DNA of 64,000 nucleotides from Rhyacophila brunnea (taxonomy: Eukaryota; Arthropoda; Insecta; Trichoptera; Rhyacophilidae): positions 2,108,001 to 2,172,000 of the forward strand of contig JAGYXB010000557.1 in NCBI GenBank assembly GCA_022495005.1. The letters are read 5' to 3'. Shown here piece by piece: positions 49,204-61,935 of the stretch. The position numbers were made by a program, and so were the translations under genes. Under the pieces are notes generated by a model. It saw only the letters and a program-made list of their open reading frames with translations, was not told the DNA's origin and made no database searches. Each line of letters starts with the position of its first letter. The stretch's first letter is position 1.

Positions 49204-49874
49204 GGCATTAGTAGGGCTTTTAATTAACCGGGGTAAAAATACTAACTGACTAACGGTTAATTTAGCATAATGTTACCTGATAACCCTTATCACCGAAATA
49301 TTTTTTATATGACGTACATAGGTACATTTATTTGTTAAATTAGTATGTGCATCTTATGAAATACAAAATAGATAAAATTTGAATGTATTTTAAAACATTA
49401 GAATACAAGATTCAACATAGGTAGTTTATAAATATATAAGTACGTAAAAATATCAATACCAATGCAATATCAATACAATGGATTGTTAGACATACTCACA
49501 TAGGTACACATAGGTATGTACACCATAAAAATAATAAATGGCGCTATTATTTTTTTATTTTTGGAAATTTGATCAAACAAAAACGCCGCCGCAATATTTC
49601 CTAATAGAAATAAGAGGTAATTCATTTAAACGATACGCAATGAAATAATTTACGTAGGTGACGTTATTAAATTTGTTGTTAATTATCATGGCATGTCATT
49701 CCTGAAATACCTTTTATAAATATTTTGGTTATGTTTGTCTCTATGGTTCATTATGCTTATGTAGGTACTAAGAAGAGCGGTTAACCGTATGAAATTTACC
49801 TGGTTATAGGTTAATTTAAAAACTCGCGGTTAACCGGTTTCAGTTAAAACCGGTTTGGAAGCTCTAGGCATTAG
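49204..49874. mobile_element. hAT non-autonomous element with perfect 8-bp duplication
   Basis: The element 49212-49866 (655 bp) is flanked by the identical octamer GGCATTAG (49204-49211 and 49867-49874), the hAT duplication length. Its ends are TAGGGCTTTTAATTAACCGG on the left and, reading inward on the other strand, TAGAGCTTCCAAACCGG; both fit the hAT terminal pattern TAGNG. Sub-terminal sequences are rich in GGTTAACCGG-type repeats on both sides (CTAACGGTTAATTTAG; CGCGGTTAACCGGTTT), likely transposase-binding sites. The interior is A+T-rich with no coding capacity. Confidence 0.85.
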
Positions 49875-52800
49875 TAATGAATATATTCATAAGTCAAAAA
49901 AAAAATTTTTACGCTTACAAAGAATCGTGCAAGAAATTTTTCATTCAATAGCTTAACAAAAAATATCTAATTTTTCGTACTTTTCCGGTAATCACCATAG
50001 TGCCATAATGAAAAGCAATAAAATTTTGATAGTATTCTTTTGAGATTCCAATAACCAAATATTTTTTTATAAATTAACTGCTTTTTTGAAATTAAGATTA
50101 GTAAAAACATGTATTTTTCGTCATAATCCGAAATAAACTTAAAAATAAAAATAAAATAATTATAAACGAACGATATCCCGGAATAATAAACCTTTATATT
50201 ATCTATGCCATATAAGTACAGATCAATTATTTAAAAAAACTTTATAAAAATTTTATTGGAAAATTAAAACATATAATGATATTGGTTATAACCCGAAGGG
50301 TGGCTTATTTTTTTAGTTAATTTGAAAAAAAAATCCTTTGTTATACTTGCATGGAAGTAAAAATTATACTTCAAAGTTCAAAGCACCACAAAAAAAAATC
50401 TTTGAAAAAGTCATAATTTGGTTTAATTAGTATAATTTATAACCTCCCCATTCAGAGTTTTTTATTTATAAATGTACGTATTTTTTACTTTTAAGGAATT
50501 TGTGATAACTTAAATCTTAACTGAATGGAATTAATTCACACAAATCTAAAAGGCAATGCCATGAATTAAACATTATTTTACCTTACATACGCAAGCACTT
50601 TCTCACCCGACCTTTATTCCAGCAGAACTTTCCTCACCTTTAAATTTATCCCGTCCATTTTACTTCACCAAAAGCTTAATTCCGCCTTTCAAAAATGCTG
50701 TATATTAAGAAAAGCTACTAAGGTAATCCCGTAAATTAATGCCCACCTCTCGATAAAATGATATCAGCTTTTGAACAATTTAAAAATATTTCCGGCAGTA
50801 TTCCATATACCAATATACCACTATTATAGAATTTTTGGCAACAAAAACATACAGTGTTTATTTCTGCACGTAGAAAGTAAACTTAGGTAATTAAGGAAAA
50901 AAAATGAGTAGAGTCAACATTTTTTACAAATAAAATATCCATCTCATTCAAAATTGTTAAAATTTTAATCTTCCAGTTTAATATCGCTGTCGCTTAAAGT
51001 TAACCAAGAAGTTGGGTATATTTGTAGGGTTTGTAGGAAAATATAGTTATGGATAATTGTAATGCTTTGTCTTTTCTAATCTCATTGTAATAAAAATGAG
51101 AATAAAGACATTATTTTATTTCATTAACTGATATCCCCACGTATAATTATGCCAATTTGTTTTTTTGGAAAGTTCACTCATTGACATGCTCTCATATAAG
51201 TTAATAACTCACCAATGTTTAGTTCAATGGAGTAGAAGGTGGTACATAACCTATTTGACAAAAGGGTTAAAATTTATCCATTTTATAATTGTTTACAGGC
51301 CGCAATGAGGCAAAATGTTGAAAAATAATGACATACAAATATTTTTTTCAAATTCAATGAAACACTTATAATTGGTGATAATGTTCTATTCATTACGGCC
51401 TACATGTGGTCCATGAGCTGCGGGTTGTGCATCGCAGGAATAGAAAAATATTTTTTTTATTATATTACCTATATCATGACTTTATCTTACTACTTATAAA
51501 ATAAATATCAGCTCAAACGAAATTATGTATAAAATATGTAGTTAGTAAATAAGGAATTAAGTTATTAAGGGTAACTAAATAATTTAAATAATATTCATGA
51601 ATTCTAATAACTATCATAAATATTCTATTATCTTGTTACCTTTGCAAAGGTTTGATGATAATAAAGTTTTTTATTAGTCAATAAAAATATTGATTTAAAA
51701 AGTATTACGTTAAATAAGCGGAACATTTATATACCTAGTGAAGTAAAATTTACCAATATCCTAAATAATAACGTCAACGTATGTACTTACTTTAAAAAAA
51801 TCACTGACTTCATATAATATGTATAAATTACAATTTATTTAATAGAATTACGAGGTTCAATCGAAAACTAAACAATAAAATATGTTATTACTGTATTAGG
51901 TAGCTAGGTTCCATAGTTCTCGTTTAGCAAAATATATCGTGTTTGTAGCTATTTAACATTATTTTTCGTATATATATACGTATTTCAACCTATTAATTAT
52001 ACCCAAGTATGGTTAATCCAATACGGTAATTCCATTACCCAGCAAAACTGTACTACCATTATAGATTTTTTTCTTTCATAAAACGATTACTTGTTGTTAT
52101 GTCACACGCCATGTTCAGAAGATAGGGAACGTCACGCGAGTATGTTTTTGTTCGTGATTTGCTTTTACAAAAATCAGATATTATTTTTAAAGACAACTTT
52201 CCATATGCAACCGTTGCGTCAAAATTCAATTGTATTGAATGGTTTTATATCAGCATAGTTCACAATATTTAAAATAAATTTCATAAAATCTAATTACTTT
52301 TATGTGGAAAATAAAAAATAATATGTACTTTTCAATTAGAGCGGCATCAATGCGTCAAGTTATGGTGTAATATTTGCATAATGTACAATGTACACTTAGT
52401 TCAATATAGTTTTATACATATTTTTTACAAAACGTCTATTTTATTAACGATTATATTATTATGAGGATATTAGTTTCAAAATGGGATACCTCCATATTCC
52501 ACCATTTTAAATATAATTGAAAAAAACCACCAAGCGATTTAAAATATATTTTTTTAGGTTAGAAAAATTAAATCATTGAATAAAATTACCCGAAGTCATT
52601 AAAATTGTTTCAAAAACCACTTTTAAAGTTGGTTAAGAAATATGAAAATCAGAGGCTTATGAGAATAACTGACTCTGCAATCCACCATCATTTGAATACT
52701 GTTTTACCGACACAAATGAAACTGGATTTGATATTTTTTGAATATACCTGTAGGTATACGCTGGAAAACTTAAGTAAAAGTCACCGAATTTGTATCATTA

Positions 52801-53478
52801 TTTTATTTCGACGAGTATGTTTTTGAATTAATCATCTTCCACAATGACTTTAGTGAGTACAAAATACTGGCAATATTTAATAGTTTCGAAAACAACCAAT
52901 ATAATTGCAGTATAATATTCATTTAGTATTTATAATAAATTTTTTTAAACTTCATAAAATTCATGATACATATTGTTTTAATAAATAATTATCATTTTAG
53001 CGATATAATTTTTAGAACTTGAATTTCACTTAAATTGTCGAAACATTAATTATTACTCATAATGCGCTCAGCCTAATAGTTTTGCCATTAGTCGTACCGA
53101 AGTAAAACAAAACTAAAAGCATTTATATTTGAATATTTTACACCCCATTATATTGAGCAAAGAAAAATATGTTACCAAGAACAATTTCAACAACTGTGTT
53201 GTTGAGTCACGTAATTAATTTTATTCGCTTTTATTCTAAACATTTTATATGACTCAATACTGTATGTTGAAAAGGCATATTACTGAATATATTAAAAATG
53301 TCAGCTGTAAAAATCAAAATAAGATAAAACTAGAATTTATAATAATATGTGGGTACCTTTATAAATAATTATATTTTCTTGGATCGGTATCGTAATGATT
53401 AGAGTACTAAAATGGCAAGCGAACATTGTATGTTTTGATCGCACTCCATCCAAGATTTCAATAACGTGTTCAAGTATA
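49875..53478. other. A+T-rich non-coding DNA
   Basis: No gene was recognised. Open frames up to 73 codons (for example 52605-52826) show no domain or splice context. Confidence 0.45.
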
Positions 53479-53481
53479 TAC

Positions 53482-53503
53482 ATATATATATATATATATA
53501 TAT
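53482..53503. repeat. AT dinucleotide microsatellite
   Basis: About eleven AT units. Confidence 0.9.
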
Positions 53504-53878
53504 GTCTAAGGCTATGCCAACCTATGTATTATCTATTAATTAAAACAAAATGCAATATGTAGTATTATTTCCACTTATAACCATTATACACATTGTGTTT
53601 TATTTTAATTAATATAACGTGTTTTCACCAAAAATTCATAATTACCACCACAAAAGAGACTATGTATTTCCAATAAAGAATGTTACTTTTTTAGATCTTG
53701 TATATAACGGGTGTTGTTTTTTTGTGTTTAGATAGAACCCACAGAATGGTAAAAAAACTGTTAACCGAACTGTGCAATATAGTCTGGGAAATCATGCATA
53801 AAGTCACGCTTAACACTACAAAATGATCTAAATTCACATTGAAAATCAGTCGTCGATCCGCGCAACTTATAGACGATG

Positions 53879-54035
53879 TTTTATCGTAAAATTGCGTTCA
53901 GCAATGAGACCCATTTTTGGCTTAGCGGTTTTTTTAATAAGCAATATTTCAACATATAGAGTGAGACCAATCCAGAAAAGACATAATCAATTATAAATAC
54001 TCCATGACTTTAAAAAAAGTTCAAAACTTCAATCA
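53879..54035 (+). pseudogene. Tc1/mariner-superfamily transposase relic C
   Basis: A short fragment reads FYRKIAFSNETHFWLSGFFN and KQYFNI then a stop, matching the FSDEAHFWLNGYVNKQN block of the family at 22084 and 41954. The first catalytic aspartate of the SDE triplet is changed to asparagine (SNE), so it could not be active. Flanking sequence up to about 53750 and down to 54230 may be further decayed element, but no more motifs can be read. Confidence 0.72.
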
Positions 54036-55324
54036 TAATAAGAATATCATCAAATAATTGATAAAAATTAGTATGGATATCCTTCAAGTGCGGACAAATT
54101 GTTGGAAAATTAGAGAATCTTCAAATCATTTATTTTAAACTTTTTTCAAATAATAAAGGCTACATCGCTTTGTTAAATTTATTGTGGGATGTATAGTGTG
54201 TAAATGACTGAATAAAGTCATAGTTAAAATATTCAATACTATAATCTTATACTTAGTATATTGTCCACTCTATTTATCTTTTTTAGATTTAGTCATGATA
54301 TTATCTGAGAAAAAATACCTTGCCTGTTAGCTTTTTTCAGCATTGCGGTTTTAAAAGTAGTGTAAACTAAAAATTATTTTACATTTTATAATTAAATGTT
54401 AGTGGTTATTTAGAATGAAAGTATATGTGTGATTTTTTTTTTCAAATATTATACTTTATTTTTGCTTCCTTTTATTCGTTAGTTATATTCAATGTGCGCC
54501 TGGATCATTCCAGCACTTATCGCCCACTTTTAGAAATATTTATCAAGATAAAATAATATTAACGTCATTATAAGATACACTCACTAAATCTACGATTTTA
54601 TTAATAATATTGTTACTACAACGTTCTTTCAATGTTTTCCATTCTATAAGATAAAGTTTTTCATATGAATTTATTTTAATATTCACAGATACAGTACTTA
54701 TAACGTTATTTTCATTAAAAAACACATTAAAACCGCTGGAAAATAATAAACGCTACAAAGAAATGAATACTGTTTTTACAGTATGCGATAAGCCTGTAAG
54801 TGTATTTAATTAGATTAAAGGTTTTATGCGAAAACGTTACGACACAGTGTATCCACGTAGTTTACAAATTGTGTCATCCAGTCGAGGTGTTAATAAGACT
54901 ACTAATGTACGCAAAGCTATTGTGACATTCTTATCTGTAAAAAACATTTCATGGCATATTATTTAACTTTTCATTTATATCAAACAAAAAAAATGTCGAA
55001 TAAAACTACTTTAATGATATAAATGGTAAATACGATGTATAACTGTACAATTTAATATTCGTTTCTCAGAATAATAAATAATAATATGTCGTGTTTACTT
55101 ACTTATCAATGCTGGTTTTTACATACCTTTAACACAAATAATGCTTACATTTTAAATATACTATTTTGATATGTACCTAACTGCCATATCTCAAGAAGTA
55201 AATATGAGAGATCCTGACAATATTATTTAATGGATATTAAAACGTGAAAAGTATTAATTTATTCGCGATAATAATATTAAACTGCTGTTTTTGGACACAT
55301 TTGAATATTAAAAACTGGCGTGAT
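54036..55324. other. A+T-rich non-coding DNA
   Basis: No gene or repeat family was recognised. Confidence 0.45.
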
Positions 55325-55639
55325 AAGGTTTATAGATTATTTGAGGATTCGTAACAGTTGGGTTTTTACAAGGTGAGGTTGTTAACCCCACGCTCAACCC
55401 CCTTTTCGGAGGGCCATTTCTTCCTTCTCCGTTAGTCCTGACCACACCTTCCACCAGGGTTGACTACCTGATCTTAGGTATAGTTGCTCAGGCTTCCAGG
55501 GTTCACCACGTGGAGGTGGAGATAGGAATTGAGTAGGAGAGGCTATGCGACACTATCAGGATTCAGTGTCGTACAGGAGGCCAGAGCTCGACTTGAGCTG
55601 TAGCGCCATCGAAGAAGAAGAAGAAGGTTTATAGATTAT
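55325..55639 (+). mobile_element. Non-LTR retroelement 3' fragment, (GAA)n end, 16-bp duplication
   Basis: The body 55341-55623 (283 bp) is flanked by a perfect 16-bp direct repeat AAGGTTTATAGATTAT (55325-55340 and 55624-55639). The inserted part is much richer in G+C than its surroundings (GCTCAACCCCCTTTTCGGAG, GTTCACCACGTGGAGG) and ends with GTAGCGCCATC and a GAA run. A long variable-length duplication plus a simple-repeat 3' end is the mark of target-primed reverse transcription, so this is a 5'-truncated LINE or a SINE in the plus orientation. No A/B boxes or coding frame are seen, so the truncated LINE is favoured. Confidence 0.85.
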
Positions 55640-56253
55640 CGAATATATTTAGTATTTAGATAGATTACCTACATACTTCGAACATATTTTCCATAATAAG
55701 AAAGGGCTGCTGTGGCGCAAGTAAAAATGGTGATCTGATACAACTTTCCCAAGTTATGCAATTTGAACACCAAGCTTCGATAGAAGACAGTACCTACCAA
55801 TATAATATGTATTTTTCACATATGAATATATTTTTTAATTTAAATAAATAAGATACATGTGTCATTTTATATTATAGATTATAAAAATCGCTCTGAATTA
55901 TCCGATATAACAAAAATATGTTCCAAAATAAATTCCCCCTAAAACGCTCTTTTAACAATATATAACTCGCTGTGAAAATCTCTCAGACATGTTTAAAACG
56001 ATAAGATGAAAATTTTTCGTGTGCCCACTTACAGCGGTAATCTTCCCCGTCGTTTAGAATGATTTTCTTTAAGGGTAAAGGTACCCAAGAAGATGTCAAC
56101 CTTCCAAGATCCATCTATCTAGTAAATAGGGATGTTCACGGTTATGTGATTTGTTCAAAAAATCCTTTCTGAACTTCAAAGAATGGAGTAGTATAAATAC
56201 GTTTATGAATTGATACGATCATAATCACACCTTATATTATCTATTTTTATTTT

Positions 56254-56354
56254 TGTTCTAATGGATTTAAGTTTTGTAAATCCATTAAATCCTTAAATCC
56301 ATTAGAATTTAAATTCAAATTTCATCAAGTACCTTCGGTCGACAGTATTAATAT
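56254..56354. repeat. MITE-like hairpin element, copy 3
   Basis: TTCTAATGGATTTAAG and CTTAAATCCATTAGAA form the inverted arms; the conserved flank CATCAAGTACCTTCGGTCGA and AGTATTAATAT follow, as in the copy at 9023. Confidence 0.65.
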
Positions 56355-56689
56355 TTTATTTTTGTGTTAGAAAAAAAATGTTATTTATGATATCATTAAA
56401 AACACTACTATGATTTTATTGAAAAAAATATATTCTATTCAGTTTTTTAATTTGTATACTTTTTTTCGGTTAGATAATTTATGTTCATGTCTCTGAAAGC
56501 ATGTTAAGTAAGTATGCGTAATTATGTACTTATGTATAGAGATTACCTTATACTGGTTATGACAATATCTACAATGTACTTACTTTCTAAATTCTGAGGC
56601 ATCGTTTTATAGCGCATATGGTTAACTATGACGATAGTATTAAAAAAAATAAAAAATATTTTTGCCTACCCTTATATTGTCAACCTACC

Positions 56690-56960
56690 ACAATCCATCT
56701 ATCTATGTGAAGAGTTTGTCTCTACCGTGGAGTTGCTACCCCGCCTATACTCTGGTTGAAGCCGCCCCAGCCCAAAAGGGTAGGCGGGACCACATCCCAT
56801 TGTCGGGGGACAAGCTCTGAAGACACGCGACGCTTAAGCCTGTGAATACAAATCCGCTTTGGTAGGCGCATAGAGAGAGACATGAATCGTTTAGGACTTT
56901 CGAAAGGATTATAATCAGTTGTGAGCTTACCTATAATAAACTGACCGGAAAACATGAAAC
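56690..56960. other. G+C-richer block, unidentified
   Basis: A 77-codon minus-strand frame (56722-56955) is present, with PTLLGWGGFNQSIGG near its end, but no domain is recognised. A host exon is not supported: no good donor/acceptor pair was found. Sequence of this composition in this window is usually transposon-derived. Confidence 0.35.
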
Positions 56961-58419
56961 TTTTGTCATAAAAATGAAATCTGGAAATACTCTTTGTCGT
57001 ATAAAATTACGCAAGCGACAAATTTAATTCAGAATTCACATATGTACAACAAACGTAAGGAGTAGCTTTACAAAATAAATAAAAACATGCGTCATTGGAT
57101 TATAAATACAAGTTGGATATCTATAAAAACTGTAAGTATTAATATTTGGTTGTACGATTAAGTTTCCATATTTTTATTATAGCGAGTAAATGTACACAGC
57201 CTGAATTTGTATAATATAATTTCAATAATAAATATCACGTCGTACTGTATTAAATGGAAAGTTATATAAATAATATATAACTTATTTAAATAATATATAG
57301 CGATATTTAACACACGAAAGCATTCTTAATCATCAATCACTTTTACTAAAAAAGATCTCTTTACATAATGCAAGAACATGTTGATATTCCTATCAATATG
57401 TTTGTTTATAGTTACTCGTCCTTTATGTATAGGTAATGTTATATAAAAGTGCTTTAATCTAATTCATCTGATTTTAATAATTTTTAATATTTTTATTAAC
57501 ATTTTTACTGTTGAACAATTACCTACTATAATTTTCTTAAGGTATATATTATACCAATATTTATAGATAACTAGTATTATAAAACTAATATTATTCTAAA
57601 ATATATGTATGTATTATTTTTTACCGCTGACTATAAAGTGTAACCAGTAGATTTCCCAAACTCCACTTGATTGGAGAGCAGATAATTCGTTCGTATCGAA
57701 AAACGCTTCTACAGATATCTCTAGCCAGCAGTTGTCTGGATGTAAAGTCGGCATATTACTAAAAATAATCCGTCATTTGGCTTATTTCCATTTGTATTCT
57801 TTATTTATTTTATATTACAGCAAATATACATTTTTGGTATCATTTATCTTGTCATAAAATGTATTTAATATTTGTCAAAAAAAATATATAAAAAAAAAAT
57901 AGTATGCATTTTATCTTTTTTTTTCGATGATTGGCGATGAACTTGCATTACCTACACCTCCTTATCCTAAGTCGATCGTATTTGATCTCCAACGCCTTTG
58001 ACATTGGTCCACTTACTGAGGTTGGGTAGTTAAGATTTACTTCTAGCTTCTACCTACGCTTCTGCTGCACTTTACCGGCACCAGCGCATCTATTCGCAGG
58101 TGCTGTTAAAACATAGCACTTATTTTAACAATTATATCTTACTTATTGTAACCATTATAATTCCTCAATACATGTATATGATAAACTACCCTCAATACCG
58201 ATAGCGGGGAATAGTATTTTTGTGTATAGAATAGATGCGCTGTATTATAAGTTGGAGAAAACCATACTTCTTATTGAGAAATATATGGCCAAAGTGTGTA
58301 GCTTTTCTGTGCTTGTTATCGATTGATGTGTTTTGCACCATTCTTATTAATTTTTATTTTTATCAAGTCCCAGTTTAGGTTTATTTAGATTTACTGGTGT
58401 TAATTCCATTTATATAAGA
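56961..58419. other. A+T-rich non-coding DNA
   Basis: No gene was recognised. A G+C-richer patch at about 57950-58105 has no frame or repeat partner here. Confidence 0.43.
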
Positions 58420-59154
58420 TTAACACATTGATCGCCAACTAGTTTTACATAAAATAGTTAAAAATGATTATTTGTCTCTAAGGTATTATTTGATAGGTAA
58501 TGAAAGAATATAATGTTTTTTTTCATTTTGATGATTTTTTTACGTAAATATTGGTTTTTATGATGTGCCGGCCACATGTGTCCGTCGCGGCGCCAACAAG
58601 TTAATTTATTCTATTGCGCCGGGCCGGCCACTTCGCCGGTCACCTGTCCATATGTGTTGACGAGAGCATGGTGCCATTTCGCGGTCGAATTATATTTAGA
58701 TTTAGATAGTATAATAAACAGAAAAGGCACAAATACGGAATAAAAGTTTTTAAATTGGGTAGTATAATACCTGGATGCACATAAACTGGAAATATACGTA
58801 TACATACCTTATAATCATTTTTTTTATTCTATTTTTTTATTATTTACATATTTTTTATAACTTACATTTTTATCATCTATTTAATTTTTATTTTTATATC
58901 AACAAAAACACATTTACAATTTAAAAGGAAAACTTTTTTTTTTCATTATGTACATTCTTTACATTAGTGAGCCTATATGTTGTGACTGGAAAGACATATT
59001 TTCAGGCCAAGTGGCAGTAATATACAGAAGGGCCATGCCGGTCACCGCGTATCGAAAAATGCACTGCGCGCGTGCCCGCCGGCGCTGTAGAACAACTCTA
59101 AGGCAGGTCTTCTTTGCCGGTCACCGGTGACCCTCATGGCGATCAACGTGTTAA
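58420..59154. mobile_element. piggyBac-like non-autonomous element (TTAA borders)
   Basis: Begins TTAACACATTGATCGCC and ends GGCGATCAACGTGTTAA: inverted repeats matching at 13 of 14 positions next to TTAA, the target sequence duplicated by piggyBac-type elements. The element is 735 bp without a transposase. G+C-rich GCCGGCCAC / GCCGGTCACC blocks lie inside near 58567, 58620, 59035 and 59115. A second end-like sequence, GGCGCCAACAAGTTAA, lies at 58589-58604, so the unit may be two abutting elements sharing a TTAA (58420-58604 and 58601-59154). Short frames inside (58611-58805, 58948-59130) are not genes. Confidence 0.75.
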
Positions 59155-59230
59155 TGATTAAATTATATAAATATTTTTTTTTAAATAAATAATATTATTG
59201 ATAATGTGTAGGTATTATTATGTAATTGTA

Positions 59231-59441
59231 CTGGCACGTTATTTTTTTTTTTTTGAATTATTAATAACCATGTCCTTGCTTTTTCGTACAAGGTGGTTTT
59301 TAGTAATTTTGGACAATCACAAACACCCAGGCTTTGAGAAAAATAGATAAGTATTGTGTCCTCAACGGGAATCGAACCCAGAACTCTCGGGCGGAAGGCC
59401 AGAGCCTTACCCACTGCACCACGAGAGCCGCCTGGCAGGTT
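59231..59441 (-). mobile_element. SINE family A, full copy (minus strand) with target duplication
   Basis: The body 59241-59431 lies between CTGGCACGTT (59231-59240) and CTGGCAGGTT (59432-59441), a 10-bp duplication with one difference. Read on the minus strand it starts with GCGGCTCTCGTGGTGCAGTG, has the B box GGTTCGATTCCC, the central GCCTGGGTGTTTGTGATTG and an A-rich end. It is the same subfamily as the copy at 48041. Confidence 0.88.
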
Positions 59442-60096
59442 ATATTCTCACATAGAGATTTGGTTACACAAAAAACGCTGAGATGTTTAATTTAAATTTA
59501 ACAAATTTACGCTAAATTTACTAATATTTATATAAATAATATGTGGTTGTCAGCAAGATTTTAGTTTTCTTGTTTCGAAAAAAATGTAAGTAATGATATT
59601 TATATCTTCAACAAATTCTTAAAAATACATGATTTGAAATACATAATGATCTATATCCTATACTGTAATAAATACCTACTAAGTTGTGTATATATATTAT
59701 ATTTAAGCATAAAACCAAATTGGGAGTGGTTTTGGTAAATGCAGTGATCAATTTAAAGGTATTGCTTCGTCATGGATTTTACTTGGGTTGTTTTAATACG
59801 CACGGATAAGCAAATCCTGATTGGTGAAATGCAACCAACAATAAAATACAATGCTACGTGATAAGGCACCATAAACGAAAATAGAAAAATAGTATTTCTA
59901 TTTATACCTTACACACAAGAGTAAGAATGGTGTATATATATTTCACACCTGAAATATTTTTATTTTCTTTAAAAAAACGTATAATATTTTAAATATATAT
60001 ATATACCTACCATTGTTAGCTATTGCAAGATATGTTAACAAAAAAAGGTAAACAGATCCGACCCCGTCGAATTAATACTTTGGGTTTGTGAATTTG

Positions 60097-60119
60097 TATA
60101 TATATATATATATATATAT
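60097..60119. repeat. TA dinucleotide microsatellite
   Basis: About eleven TA units. Confidence 0.9.
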
Positions 60120-60152
60120 GTATTTTATTAATGAAAATAAACAGCTTAATTG

Positions 60153-60153
<1 letters not shown>

Positions 60154-60184
<31 letters not shown>
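60154..60184. repeat. TA dinucleotide microsatellite
   Basis: About fifteen TA units, 35 bases after the previous run. A minus-strand frame rich in YI repeats here is a translation of the microsatellites. Confidence 0.9.
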
Positions 60185-60191
<7 letters not shown>

Positions 60192-60599
60192 TAGAGGGAG
60201 ATATTGTAACCAACAAAGTTTCCACAATATATAAATTTTAATAAAATGATATAAAAAATAACGAAAATGTAACATTATTTATTATAATATTTATGTATTA
60301 TTTGTGTTAAGAATTATTTAATTTTATACACATGAGTAATCTAGGATAGAACAGAAAAAGGTAATGGTAAGTAAAAAGAAAAGGCAAACATTTGATATTT
60401 GATTAGTGCCAATTATAGAATATTTTGGACATAGCGAGTTTAAATAAAGCAGGTACATTTATGAATGAATCAACGGTGAAAGAATAATTATTATCATAAT
60501 TTATGCAAGATCGCCGAATAAAGAGTTTCATGTAAAATTAGAATTATTACTAAGATTGACATGGTACAAAGCTTTGTTTTGCGTAAATCTTGATGTGCA

Positions 60600-60850
60600 A
60601 TAAAAATTCACCCTTTTGTCAGATTTGGCGAGTCCACTGATTAGATAGAGAAAGTCGACTTTCCAAAGATGGTACCATGAAATATGCAGTGGTCGAAATA
60701 GAATTTGCTATGACGTTTTTGTTATTATATAAATCATAACAGTATGCAATAGAATTGACGTGCTTATGAAATCTATCTTGTACTTCTTCAAGACGGTTTA
60801 TGTATGTAACGTACTCTGAATTCCACACGATAGAATAAAACTCACTTATT
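60600..60850 (-). pseudogene. LINE reverse transcriptase C-terminal fragment
   Basis: The minus-strand translation gives a VWNSEYVTYINRLEEVQDRF-like phrase (the first residue depends on the frame), the block found after the palm domain of many insect non-LTR retrotransposons (VW.P.Y..YI..IE..Q..F). Soon after come LYNNKN and SLESRLSL, fitting the R-x-L-S segment. Only about 70 codons remain, with no catalytic box. It differs from the FEMWYW-type relic at 29478, so it represents another LINE lineage. Confidence 0.68.
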
Positions 60851-61212
60851 AACCGAATATATGAAAAATAAAGAACCTTTAGAACATTATAAAGTATTCA
60901 TCAATATTAACAGAATTTGAAATACAACTTCAGTTGCATTTTGTTTAAAAACTTTGTTGTGATTCATTCACATAAATCACATTAGGTGAAAATCTTTTTC
61001 TAAAATGGCAGTTTAAATATTATATACATTCAGTGCAGTGCAAATATTAAATACATTTAAGATTACTTTGTTTAGAAGATACCTACATATAAAAAAGAAA
61101 TTAAACTTTTTTTATAGTCTTGCCAACATTTTACAAAAATAGAAATTGCCATTATTGTTTTAAGAACCTTGATGTATGTTTCTGTTATCTTACAAAAAAA
61201 TAAGTGTAATAG

Positions 61213-61400
61213 TGTCCTCGTGGCTCAGTACGTAAGGAGCTGGCCTTTTATTTGGGGGCTCCGGCTTCGACCGGTGAGGTCACAATGTATTGATGTGATT
61301 TTCTTAAACCTGGGTGTTTGTGATTGTTTGACTTATATTACTGATTAAACTACTGCCATTTGGCCTCATGGCATGCTGTAGTGTTAAAAATAATATAATA
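61213..61400 (+). repeat. SINE family A, variant subfamily copy
   Basis: The head TCCTCGTGGCTCAGTACGTA (A-box region) and GGCTTCGACCGGTGAGG (degraded B box) are followed by CCTGGGTGTTTGTGATTG. After that the tail differs from the copies at 48041 and 59241 (TTGACTTATATTACTGATTA, CTGCCATTTGGCCTCATGG) but resembles the fragment at 28906. No clear target duplication. Confidence 0.75.
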
Positions 61401-61935
61401 TACATACATAATATAATATATTATATTATTTTTTTCTTAAATCAATAATGCTGAAGATTATAAAACACGCTTTGTCACTGGTTATAGACATATTAATACG
61501 ACATGTTGTATTGGTTTTCAACCATTTCTCATATTTGCATATGATTATAATACTGTTACCAGTTTAAATGCTAAATAAAATTAATGATATTGTAAGCATA
61601 AAAAACCTTAAAGAATACAGCCAAAACGCTCGTGTTTAACGGAAAAGCGTCTGTTTTTTGTCACAATGTTTGTATAATAAATGTGTGTCGCCTAAGATTC
61701 AAATAAGCTTACCTATAAACATATAGCAGGGAACATTTTTATCTCTATTCCACCACCTAAAAGATTTTAACAAAAAAGTTCTTTGTAAGATTTATACTTT
61801 GTGCTTTTTTATAATAGCCAGGATTAAGTCGATATCTGTCATGAAGGCAACCCAGAATACTAAGGCTTTTAATAACCAACAAAATAATCTTTTTCATGAA
61901 ATTTTATTTTGATTCAGTGATTTGATTCTAGACAC

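Noticed and set aside
53390..53460. tRNA-like sequence before the AT microsatellite
   Set aside because: Only a vague B-box resemblance (TTTGATCGCACTCC); no second box at the right place.
55700..55790. tRNA-like SINE (GCTGTGGCGCAAGT...)
   Set aside because: A box is suggestive, but the B-box region (ATTTGAACACC) is too weak to support a call.
60072..60275. Minus-strand frame with repeated YI residues
   Set aside because: It is a translation of two TA microsatellites.
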